Shown here one piece after another: positions 53,726-64,000 of a stretch of DNA of 64,000 nt. Numbering within the stretch: position 1 is the stretch's first letter; each line of letters opens with the position of its first letter. A model generated the notes under the pieces. That model was not told where the DNA came from. It made no database searches and saw only the letters and a list, made by a program, of their open reading frames with translations. This DNA comes from Trichoplax adhaerens. Lineage: Eukaryota; Placozoa; Uniplacotomia; Trichoplacea; Trichoplacidae. Both the position numbers and the translations under genes were made by a program. The stretch spans positions 1,931,306 to 1,995,305 of the forward strand of contig NW_002060944.1 in the NCBI RefSeq assembly GCF_000150275.1, read 5' to 3'.

Positions 53726-54447
53726 ACAATCTCCTAGACAAGAATTAAAAAAATGAGACAACTATTAGGTAAAAGATATACTTAAACACTTTGGATATAT
53801 ACGGTATCTAGTATCTACTATATATGAACTACGTTCTTGAAGTATCCTGTTATATGGGATGCTAGGGAATATAAGTGAATAGATCATAATTATACAATTA
53901 ATCCACGTAATATACCACATTTGTGAGCAATCAATAAGAACTTCCTTCATTACGAAAATATAGGACAGAACCTTAGTTATTAAAATGATAGGACATACAA
54001 TACTAGCAAAACCTACATCTTTTAATCCTTGACAACACCTTTTAAGAATTACTTAATTTGTAAAATTTCTTATAGTCTATGTAAAGACTGAATGATGTAC
54101 ATTATGTTTATAAATGCAATTCAGTTGCGACGACAGCGATGCTATTGTTAAATTCGTTACTATATACAGATCAGCATGGCACAATATATAAATAGTTGTA
54201 GGAAACTAATAGTATGATAATATAAAATTTGTAAGCAATTATTAAGTAGAATAGCGGTAACAACGAAATTACCCGGATTGATAAATTGTAGTTTATAATT
54301 AACTATTGCATTCTTAGACTGAAACCAGACTATAAATGTATTTATATTTTAGAGAAGTACGTACTGGAACTTAAATTTATAATTAGCACGCTTGTAAAAA
54401 TTGATTTATTTTTTCTCAGAAGTAAATAATTGTTTACTGTACAGCGT

Positions 54448-57400
54448 TTACCTTCCTGACTGTTTAAGCTTCTTTCCAAGATGATTTGCGTGTTGATTAA
54501 TTGAGTATTCGGATAAAATTAATAGGTGAGTTTCAGACCTTCCATATAAATTTAGAACAACGCTTTTATCCCTAATCACTTTGCATACCTGTCTTTCAGT
54601 ATATTTACGACCTGATCCCTTTCTGACGGCAGAATAAATATGATGGGAGTAATTACAATTAAACCTTCCACGCTCTCAAGAACTTCCTGTAATTTTTTGA
54701 ATTCTCAAGCTTAAATGTACTGTATTGTATTTACATCAATGACACATTGTGAAATTTCTAAAATTTAATTTGCCGCAATTTATAATAGATGAAAGTATAT
54801 TAATGCATGGGTGACGTAGTGGTATTTCATAATGCTGATGAATTAGGCACTACGGCATTATGGGTATTAGCATTCCTTGACCCGCATTAATATCTTAATT
54901 TTAGCTTTACTGTATTTAATGCTGTAACACAATGATGAGTAAATTTGAGATGTTAAACTTAATTATAAAGCATCATACTCTATGTAAACTTACGAATAGA
55001 ACTCGTAATTACGATTACAAATTTATAATTAATTATTGGCATACATTGCGTATAGACACAGTGGACAAAAGAGCAAACTACTGTCGTGACAAGATAAACG
55101 TGCAGTGCGGATACAATACCCTGTTTGGTAGTATGCATGACTTTCATCCGTGTACTTAAGTAAAGGCAAAGCTTAATGAAGTGGGAATTAAATATTCCTT
55201 GCTTACGTAACTCTTGTCTAAATCTATCCACTTTGTATGTCCGTTAGGAACCCCAGAATAAAGAGCAACCTAACGTGCAACCGTTAGCTATTTATACTGT
55301 CTTGTATATTAAATGTATAAATCTTACCGTCGTGGCTTCTACTTGACGCGATAAGCATTTCTTTTGGGTACGAGCTATGATATCTTGTAAGTTTTCACCT
55401 AATCTAAGATCATAAAGTTCCGTAATAAAACTTTAAAACTTTAATCCTATTATTTCAATTTGCTAATAGGAATTAAAGGCCTCGAAAATGACCCATATTT
55501 ACAGTTTGAGCTCAATAAATTTCAATAATTCCTTGTCACAGCACTTCACTGTTTCAGTAAACTCCTACAACAAATAATTAATGTAAGTTTTTTTAGCTAA
55601 CTTTTTTAAAAGTCTCACTTTGATCAACGATTAGCGTTATGTCCTTTAGTCTGTACCCAAAACATTTCATCTTACTTGCAAGATTTCAACAGCCTGCGCA
55701 TAGTGACTTTTACTATTTTGTAAAACCGTAAGGGCTTGATGCACTTGTTGTGGAAATCTAATACAGAAAAAAATGTAGCAATATAAAAATAGTAAGCCTC
55801 TAGCATTATTTGACGATAATCAATCAGTATAGTATTTTACTATTGTACTTATCGCTGCTTTCTAGGATCGAAAGGCCCTGATAGTATCTTGATATCGCTT
55901 TAAATGCTTCCGCTGGTAATGAATAATAAACAGAAAATAGATATTTACGAACTGAGTTTTCGTAAATATCAATAGATCAATGTACTCTTATTAATCAGTA
56001 CGTATACGTATAATAAGTAGTATTATGACCGGCACAATACCTTTATACATAAGATAGAGTTGCCATTCTTTACTCCCCTATCGAAACAGATTTAACATAG
56101 GCGTTCAAAAGTTTTAATGAACTCAATTAAAAGAAATGCCACTCGAATGCACACGGTAGAAAACGTCTCATATAAGATACAACCAGTGTCTCATAAACCA
56201 AGATAACTAACTACAAGCTACCTTCGACATAGTCGATTCACTACGGGATCCATCAGCTAATTAATAAAGTTAAAACGCTCTACAATACAAGTGCCCTTGA
56301 CATTGAGCTACGGTATTCATGAAGAATTTATCTTAACGCAACATTAGAAATGCTGTAGAATGTATTTGTAACTGCAGCAGAGACCAATCGACATAAAGAA
56401 TTTGCAGAACTAACTACAGAATTAGGAAAAGTATTTTCCTAAATATCATGTCCTGAAACAGAAATCCTTGATATATTCACCAGAAATACGTATACCGAGG
56501 AATATTATCGATATTTTTACCAGTAGCGAGAATCATTTTCTTCTATTAGAAAGACACTATAGTGCATATCATATGATTTCAACTACATGGCAGGGAGATA
56601 AAATTCAAGACGGTTTTATAATAAACTGTACGGTAGTACCAGCTAAGATGCATCGAACTTGTACAGTATGCATTATACTGTACGCGTATATACAAAATCA
56701 ATACTGTACTATCAGTTTATCACTATGGAGATAACAACATTGCTAAATAATAATGGTAATTTGTACTAATACAGTTGTGATCTAGGCAGACCCAATTTAG
56801 TATAATCGGTAGATTTCTTATTATTAGCCTAAAGCCGGAACTAGTCAGCAGCGGCTGATGAAAGATTGTAGCCTATTGAGCTAGGGTAAAAAGGACGATA
56901 TCCTTTGTCAGCAGATGAAACCGATATCTACGTGTGTGACAATACAGTAACATACAGTACTAGATTCTGATTGTGCTAATATTTGTGTAAAATTGATAAA
57001 TTGAAATATAATTCAAATGCTAGAATTACTCATTTAACTAACAGGATAACTTATCTTTATCTACTACTGTAGATTACGTTAGTTTCTTCTCTTTACTCAC
57101 TATTATCTTCGAAGCCGCCCAGCAGTGTCGATAGATACCTTCACTTAATTTACTAATTTGGAGGACTTCACGACTTGATACAATAGCTCTTATTACTGTT
57201 ATAATCTAACAAACATAAATTGCAGATTTTTATTATTATGATTAAATAATAGAAATTAATTTACCATAAAGATTTCGCAAAACAATGCATATACTGTTTT
57301 TACTTCGATAGCTACATGCTAAAGTAAGTACGCGTAACTTTATATGCGTACATACTTGCGCTTCCGCGATACTTTGAATATGCAACTTTTCCAGTATTGT

Positions 57401-59686
57401 CTCTGCGATTAATGAATTTACGAATTGATTCATTTTACTTTTATCTAAGAATGCTATATTCAATGTTCCCCACAAAATTTGTCTAATATACCGTCTAAAA
57501 AATTGGGACGCTCATCTGTCACATTATCATTAACGTATGTGAAGATTCCGGCTGCAGTTCGGTAACATTGCAAGATCTCCTAAGTATAAACCCAAGTAAA
57601 AGATTCAGTGAAATACACGGCGTGGTTCTTCTAAGATTGTGTTACATTGAGAAATTATCAGCTAAGATATTCTAAAACACTTAAATTAGTTTGATACTTT
57701 AGCGTCTACTTCGTTCATTTCATGCTCACACGCTTGAGATTTTATCTGATGTTTATAGAACGTATCCAATGTTACATACAAAAATGAATAGTAAATTGAG
57801 AATTGTTAGATATCGCTACGATAGAATAATTCTTATTAAATATTTTTAAGGCTATTAGCTGTCACCCCTGTAACATGTGATAAGACGAAATTTATCACAT
57901 GATAAGGCAGAGTACGTAGACTATAAATACCGGTAATTAACAATAAAGTGCTAGTTACAATCATACTCTCGGAGTAATCTCTTATTTGAAATACACAACA
58001 AGAATATAATCGATATTTGGGGAAATATCTACTGTTGGCCCTCGTGCTACAACATTGTGAATTATAAAACTTTCTTATTTCTTACAAGATCAGCGATAAG
58101 CATCAGACGAAGGCCTACCGCCATAGTCATAGCCAGTTTATCAACCCGCATTCCATTTATATCTACTTCCAAACCATCTGTAAAGCTGATCCATTTATAT
58201 CTTTAAGAAAAATATCATCAAAATTATTCAGTTTGATGCCCTTCAATTATGATTATTATAACATTTGAACCATTAAAACAAATAATGTAACAATATTTGG
58301 TACCAAAAGATACCGCACCTATTGGATAAATACGCCGTTAGTCTAAATACGTAAACTAACCTGATAGAAGATAAAAACTTTATGCATTCCTATATAAAAA
58401 GAAAGTGATTTGTCATCTGTACAGTATAATGTAACCATATCAATGTGCAACTGAAAATAATGCAATGACTAATTATGTATTGTAGCCCATCTGTAGGATG
58501 ATTAACACAATTGACCACTTCAGATTAGTAGTTTTAATGTCATAGTTCACAGTGATTAAAAATTAATCAATAATGATACGCTATCTTTTCATGTACTGTA
58601 CAGTACAGTAATATTATAATTATCGAACCTCAGTTAAATCCTTGCCATGTATGGAGAGATACTTCTTCAACGCCGATATTAGCTCTTTCCTGTTAATCGT
58701 GGCCTTTAGAGCTAAACATAATTCGCTTCTCCTGCGTTTTTAACGGTGCAATTAATTAAAGTGTCACAAGTCCGTCTGCTGCTACATAACAAAAGTTTTG
58801 CATTTCACTCTATTAAATGTACAGTACAGTAAAGCAGTAAATAGACCTGTCAAAGGTTCGGTTCGAACTGATTGATTATACATTCCATTGAGCCAAACCT
58901 TTGAGATGCCTAACTTTAACCGTAACAGGAAATGATTTTCTTTACAGAATAGCCGTTACAGTGTTGGCTCATTGCACTTTTACTGGCACAGTGCAGTAGA
59001 ACGGTGCTGCGTTATTCAAAATTGCTAACTGTCCCTGAGTTTGTTTATTATTGCAGCCTAGCATGATAGCATCTACACAGTCCAAGTATCAGCGGTTATA
59101 ATTTCACAAGAGTACAGCAAGTCTTACTTAATTCTACTCTGCAGGCCCAAAACTATGACTATACATGCATTTTTTTTTTGCGCATATACCAGTCGTAATA
59201 CTGTACCGCGACGTTGCAAAGTACTCTTTAAAGGACAAGCAACGCTATACCGTGTACTGTACAGTATCAAGCGTCAATATGCATGCTCCTCTAATTATAG
59301 TATTTTACCTAAACGGCATAGTGCCGTTCTATGACAAGATTATAAGTAGAATGATAAGTACTTACTATATATTAATTGTAAATTAACAGCCAAATCCTTT
59401 AGTTTCACCATTCAAGTTGAGAAGAGTATTTGATCATACGAAAACTGCTTTTAAGTAATGCATGTACTACTATTGTGGAAATGAAATGCTAGTTCTACAA
59501 AGGTATAGCCACTGAACTAGTGTTTTTGCAATTTTTACATTTTTGTAGTGTGGGATTAGATCTTACTTACGCTGCATCAATTATTCTTAAATAATTTCTG
59601 GTTAGTAAAGTTGTACTATTTATGAGTATCTTATTTGCAAAGTCAATATATCGCGGCTCCAGCATTCTTCCACCAGGATAAGCCAT
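54448..59686 (-). CDS. BRO1-domain protein, BROX-like
   Basis: Predicted 416-residue protein that is almost entirely a BRO1 domain, the boomerang-shaped fold that binds the ESCRT-III subunit CHMP4. Exons: 59571-59686, 58629-58731, 58361-58389, 58086-58200, 57698-57745, 57492-57579, 57356-57444, 57101-57205, 56041-56077, 55849-55912, 55676-55757, 55503-55564, 55328-55430, 55207-55269, 54665-54686, 54589-54622, 54448-54538. All phases agree. Family landmarks: YKWISFTDGL, NEVDAKEILQCYRTAAGIF, the SIAEAQ motif, SKEWQLYL and ISRYYQGLSILESSDK. The length fits human BROX (411) far better than ALIX, HD-PTP or rhophilin. It lacks the BROX C-terminal CaaX box and ends KKLKQSGR. The C-terminal third (ARTQKKCLSRQVE..., EVLESVEERDQVV) is only weakly recognisable and includes tiny exons of 22 and 34 nt. 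An ESCRT-linked role is inferred. Confidence 0.8.
54623..54664 (-). other. 42-nt in-frame intron in the BRO1 gene
   Basis: The donor GTTTAA and acceptor GCCGTCAG remove 14 codons (GLIVITPIIFILPS) from a helical segment. The interval is a multiple of three without a stop, so retention would insert a hydrophobic stretch. Which form is used cannot be told from sequence. Confidence 0.45.
58594..58610. repeat. GTACTGTACAGTACAGTA palindrome in a BRO1-gene intron
   Basis: A single compact copy located just downstream, in the direction of transcription, of exon 58629-58731. Confidence 0.6.
58843..58868. repeat. Inverted-repeat arm with GGTTCGGTTCGAA
   Basis: AGACCTGTCAAAGGTTCGG plus TTCGAAC matches the reverse complement of 60236-60262 with one mismatch over about 25 bp. 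The two arms face each other across about 1.4 kb that includes the first exon of the BRO1 gene. Confidence 0.7.
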
Positions 59687-59702
59687 GTTTTGCCATTAGG
59701 TG

Positions 59703-59703
<1 letters not shown>

Positions 59704-59737
<34 letters not shown>
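59704..59737. repeat. (TA)n microsatellite
   Basis: An uninterrupted TA run of about 34 bp, about 20 bp upstream of the BRO1-gene ATG on the minus strand. Confidence 0.9.
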
Positions 59738-59738
<1 letters not shown>

Positions 59739-59993
59739 TATAATTAATAAATGTACAGTACAATATCAATAAAAGAAGTAAAAAGGGGGGTTTCTTAAAT
59801 TGAACGTGCAGTACGCGAATAGCGTAGACAGCAGCCAGTGGCTACGTCAAACGCTGTTACCGTATACTGACTGTGCTGTAGCAGTAGTGAAAGTACAGTT
59901 ACATACATGTAAGTAAACTAGATAAAAGAGTTTTTAAACCATTTACGCAAGGTGTCAGGGCTGTCAACATCAATATGTGGCTGGACCTACAGT

Positions 59994-60066
59994 ACACTGC
60001 ACACAGTGCGCAGTACAGTATACTGTACCGTCTGTGCGTACAGTACAGTACAGCCGAGTACCTACT
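59994..60066. repeat. GTACT/AGTAC palindrome cluster
   Basis: TACAGTACACTGCACACAGT followed by CAGTACAGTATACTGTACCG and TACAGTACAGTACAG. Confidence 0.8.
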
Positions 60067-60224
60067 GTAAACTACCCAAATTTCGTGACCTAATAATCAA
60101 ACCATAAATACAGGCTGTGAATGCACATCTTGCTCAATATGGTTTCCTACATTCTAGCACAAGTTCTGAGGATAAGTCATAGAAAAATTTAAAAACTGAT
60201 TTCAAATGCTCAGTGATAACATTA

Positions 60225-60263
60225 ATTAAAGTCGGATTCGAACCGAACCTCTGACAGGTCTAA
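60225..60263 (-). repeat. Inverted-repeat arm with tRNA-like B box
   Basis: Read on the minus strand it contains GGTTCGGTTCGAATCCGAC, which includes a perfect RNA polymerase III B-box consensus (GGTTCGAATCC type) and a four-base T-stem. No matching A box or cloverleaf was found, so it is not called a tRNA. It could be the end of a tRNA-derived SINE. It pairs with the arm at 58843-58868. Confidence 0.5.
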
Positions 60264-60325
60264 TTAAAGATATCCCATCCCACTCGAGGAATGACGATAA
60301 CAACATCAGTTGCTATATTTGTCTG

Positions 60326-60350
60326 TTTTTTATTTTATTTTATTTTATTT
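60326..60350. repeat. TTTTA short tandem repeat
   Basis: Four consecutive TTTTA-type units followed by TAATTA. Confidence 0.8.
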
Positions 60351-60551
60351 AATTATCTTACTCTATCATACTGTACTCAGTAAACACACATGTGAAATCG
60401 AGACCCTGATATTACCTCGAATCTCGATCATTGGCCCAATGTGCACGGTTCTCAATGAGAACTTCTGATTACGGTAGTATGCACTTTTAGTGATGGTCCG
60501 GCGGATCCGAATTTTAAATTTACCCTCGACCATGAACCACCAGAAGAATAC

Positions 60552-61200
60552 TGACAATACAGTACTGTACTGCAATTGCAGGGACACCAACAAACAAAAT
60601 TTCACCCAAAAGCCAAAAAATCGTCACATTGTCTAATACCAGTCCGAAATTGTAGGCGCCCTGTACTGTACAGTACAGTACAGTACAGACTGTGTGTACA
60701 GGGTTAGGGTTAACTAAAAGAAAAAAGCTAGAGTGCATGTTGTACAGTGTACTGTACTGTAGATCTGTAAATTTGACATTTTGCATTTGGATACTTTTGG
60801 GTATTCGATCGATTTCTCGAGTAATTACTGTACTGTACACTGTACAGTACAGTACACTATCGCTCGATTTCAGTCTACACTAGTGCAAACTCCCGTCGCT
60901 TTACTGACGGTTTACGATAATGTGCTCATTTAACACCGTACAGTACAGTACTGTAAATGCATAAATGATTAGTACTGTACAGTACAGTAAGTACAAGGTA
61001 CTCATAGTAAAGAAAAAGAATAAGACCTTATTCTTCTCTAATCAATGTCACTCTACTGTACACTGTACAGTATATCAAAAATCAAATATCCTAAATTCCA
61101 TGGGCGCACCATACTGTACAGTACTGTACTGTACAGTGTACGCGGACCACACAGTACTGTACACTGTACAGTAGATACGGTACCCATTACAGTACAGTAT
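60552..61200. repeat. GTACT/AGTAC palindrome arrays (several blocks)
   Basis: Blocks at about 60557, 60663-60690, 60742-60762, 60827-60855, 60938-60990, 61053-61073 and 61113-61200, with strand flips such as TACTGTACACTGTACAGTAC. They are interleaved with unrelated sequence, including dispersed-repeat copy C. Confidence 0.88.
60879..60927. repeat. Dispersed repeat, copy C
   Basis: Matches 15191-15240 (ACTAGT-CAAACTCCC, then TGACGGTTTACGATAATGT) with a few substitutions, 45 kb away in the same orientation. In both places GTACT/AGTAC arrays are adjacent. Confidence 0.75.
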
Positions 61201-61689
61201 TTAGTAAGAATTACTTCTTGTTATTCTTTTTTATTATTTTTATTATTATTCACTAGAATTTAAAAGAACTCCAGTAACAATTAAATTGCTACATTACGTT
61301 ATCGATTCTTAACGATCACGAAGATTTCGCTATGATCAAGGGTAAAAACAAATTTTGGAACAAATTATCTAAAGCTTACGGTGGCAAAAGAGCTTCGCAA
61401 TTTAAATGTACTATCCATTTCGTGTCCTTATCCGTCGAATGTGGTGAAAAATGGTAAACTAAATTAGCAGTTTATCTAAATACAGTACCGTACAGTATCA
61501 TTACAACATAACTTGTACCTATGCTTCAGTAAATAATAATAATAATAATAATCTAAGACAATTATTATTTCGGTTTCTTAACTTCATGGCTTCGAACTGT
61601 CAAAAATATTTTTTGCAATAAATGACCTTTCTTTTATGATAAATTGCTGTCAGAGTCTAGCAGTTTCATATACGTATAAACTTGTACAA

Positions 61690-61918
61690 TATACAGTACA
61701 TCATCTACGAATTTTACTGAACTGTACAGTATGTCTTACCCTTAGGGTACTGTACAGTACACTGTACAGTACAGTACTCTACAGTGTACACTATACAGTA
61801 CTATACGTACGTTGGTGCTTAAACACTGTATCTTTTAGCATTAACGTCAATAGGATAGTCAAGCGATCGCGTCACTGTTATTACAGTACTGTAGAATGTA
61901 CACTGCGGTAGTACAGTA
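61690..61918. repeat. GTACT/AGTAC palindrome array
   Basis: Includes GGTACTGTACAGTACACTG, TACAGTACAGTACTCTACAG and a weaker end block TACAGTACTGTAGAATGTAC. Confidence 0.85.
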
Positions 61919-64000
61919 AGAAAGAGACAATCCGCAGGATTATCTGAAGTTAGAACGCATGCAACTAAAGTACAGTTCCGTAACGTGTTTCGCTGCCGAT
62001 TCGATATATGTTATTACGAAATGCTGTACTGTATAATTAATTATAATTAATAATAATAAAGAATTACAATTGATAGCTCAGTTGATAAATTTACTAATCG
62101 ATGATGAGAAATAATTATACCAATAATAATTTTGACAACCGAGGACTAGTCTATGAATTAAATTACATACACATATTCAGTATTGAAAACTTACGGTATG
62201 ATACCCTAATAATTCATTTACGAGACATTATTATTGTTCGCGGGGGCCCTGCACTAGTTTAGACATTATTATAATAATAATTATGCTGCTATAATTTAAA
62301 AATGTACTATTATTAATCGTAATCGTATAATATGCCTGAAAAATTATTAAAATTTATAACTTTTATAGATTGTTTTCCTTGGTATTTGTATTTCGTGCAT
62401 GGTGTATCTCTATAAATTGTAGTATATACAGTACCTGTTAAACATTTGCTGTAAAATGCAGAGCTATGACACAGCTATTCTTTAGCTATACCGTACTTTT
62501 ATTCAGAGCAGAGTATTTACGGTTATTAATAGTAAACTACTGTAACCTTAAGTTGGTATTATGACAGATTGCAGCATGTCATGGCATTATTACACATCTA
62601 CGGTGTTAAGCGATTAGGGAAGCGTGAAAATACACTCCTAAAAGTTATCTTCAATCGCGGATACTCTACACGCTATTTGACTTACACCGAGTACAGTAAT
62701 TTTACTAATAAATCATTTCATTGATCATGACTGATAAATGTAGATTTTATGAAATACGTATTAAACCTTCGTTCATACCTGTCATTTTTAGATAAACGAG
62801 AATTCATGCAGTGTGTTGTTAGTGTGCTGCCACCAAAGCAGATGCGCTTCGACTTGTTTTGTTGTAATCGACAAATAAGTGTGCTGCATTATTGCTGATG
62901 GGCTACTTTCAGTATATAAATATATTTATTATGATCGGCCAGTTTACATAATTTCATATAGAACAATATTGCAATGTTTTTATAAGATGCCATTCCGTAT
63001 AGTTTTATACAAATCTTTATAATAGAAAATACGATTTCGTTATGCCATTGCTAATGCTTAGGGTACTGCATACGCTGATATAATTTGAATATTCAAATTC
63101 TTAAATTTTGTAGAAAATTGTTTAAACTGACCGATTATATTGTTCAAACTAACTCAATTATCGCTAGACTGCCGTACTATCTCTACACATCTACATAAAA
63201 TTATGGGCTACTACAGTAGATGTAATTTAGTAATCAATGATGAAAACTTCTATTACTGATCGGTATCAGTTCAATCATAAAGCGTAATTTCTTATTAACG
63301 TTACTGAGACTTTTGATAGCTTATATTCGTTCAATACTACATGTAACGTATATGTTACGGGTATATACTCAAGACATATATGTATAGATATTACTACAAC
63401 AAAAATACAAACAAATGATACAGTACTAAATCACTTTTTATTTTACTTGTTACTATCAAGTGTACAGTATTACAGTACGTGTATACCATAGATTTCAAAT
63501 TTAATATTACATAACTGCATTGTATACGTCGAGTAATATTTTCAATAAATAGACAGTTTGAAATTTTATTTTGTACCTGAGATGAAATAAAGTCAACATT
63601 AATTAACTATATTTATTGACCCCTTAAAATGTAAAGGCAGCCAAATAAACTGCGCATCATTTGGATCAGGAAGAAGCGCCGAATCGAAAGTAGGGTAAGA
63701 ATTCCGTAAACAAAAATTCTTAATTGTAAATTGCACATACAGTATATAGTACATGGTTGATTGTTATCTTTGGCTCGTTGCGCTAACTTGTAAGTGGAAG
63801 GGCTTTTCGAAGTATATAGTTTATTAATAATGTACTGTATATATATACGCGTATATATCTTGTACAGTATGAAATACTATCGACAAAGACTGTTTCTTAA
63901 TTTGCTTAAACGATTGTTAATGTAGAATTTTTCTTTCTTTCTTTCCTGATATAATGATAATGGTGTTAAAGAGTCACGCCTGGCAACCTGGTATAAAGAA

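Larger units (their letters stand above)
59687..64000. other. Repeat-rich region upstream of the BRO1 gene
   Basis: No conserved exon seen to the end of the window. It contains a (TA)n tract, a TTTTA tract, the second arm of the inverted repeat with a tRNA-type B box, three palindrome arrays and copy C of the dispersed repeat. The open frames at 60366-60605, 60520-60840, 60965-61263 and 61636-61911 consist largely of repeat-derived peptides. Confidence 0.6.

Noticed and set aside
56370-56447. Plus-strand frame ETNRHKEFAELTTELGKVF that looks protein-like
   Set aside because: It lies in a minus-strand BRO1-gene intron, is very short and has no joining exon in phase.
60225-60263. tRNA gene on the minus strand
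   Set aside because: Only the B box and part of a T-stem are present; no A box, anticodon arm or acceptor stem could be matched.

Overview
The window is AT-rich animal nuclear DNA. The genes are split into many small exons with GT-AG introns (a few GC-AG), and nearly every recognisable product is a metazoan protein: TRPA channel, plexin-domain receptor, FKRP, TAB1, RAB14, UBE2S, DNLZ and a BRO1-domain protein. The introns are compact, from 37 nt to a few hundred nt in most genes. This fits an early-branching animal. A placozoan is my best guess, but the sequence alone does not prove it. No rRNA, complete tRNA, CRISPR array, origin or prokaryotic operon was seen.

Layout: 1-6.1 kb has no recognised gene. 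6.1-12.2 kb (-) is a 25-exon TRPA1-like channel. It is divergent to 17.4-20.3 kb (+), a receptor joining a PLXDC/TEM7 ectodomain and PSI module to an FN3 and a C-type lectin domain. At 24.1-24.7 kb (+) is a small gene for a probably N-myristoylated protein, convergent with FKRP at 27.6-30.6 kb (-). A Helitron remnant and a hairpin element lie at 31.9-32.8 kb. DNLZ (34.7-36.5 kb, -) is divergent to UBE2S (37.5-39.5 kb, +), which converges on TAB1 (41.4-45.5 kb, -). TAB1 is divergent to RAB14 (48.9-50.3 kb, +). A 358-bp tandem duplication lies at 51.2-51.9 kb. An unrecognised membrane-protein gene (52.5-53.7 kb, -) and a BROX-sized BRO1-domain gene (54.4-59.7 kb, -) follow. From 59.7 kb to the end there are mainly repeats.

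The genes do not form one pathway. They are ordinary unlinked cellular functions: sensory channel, adhesion receptor, dystroglycan glycosylation, mitochondrial Hsp70 escort, APC/C ubiquitin chain elongation, TAK1 signalling, endosomal Rab and ESCRT-associated protein.

The strongest unexplained signal is a repeat built from GTACT and its complement AGTAC. It forms palindromes such as GTACTGTACAGTAC. Dense clusters sit in the 5' or divergent intergenic regions and in one first intron, while the convergent 3'-3' gaps hold only isolated copies. Exon models were built by hand from reading frame, splice consensus, phase matching and remembered family conservation. Coordinates given are CDS only; UTRs were not determined.
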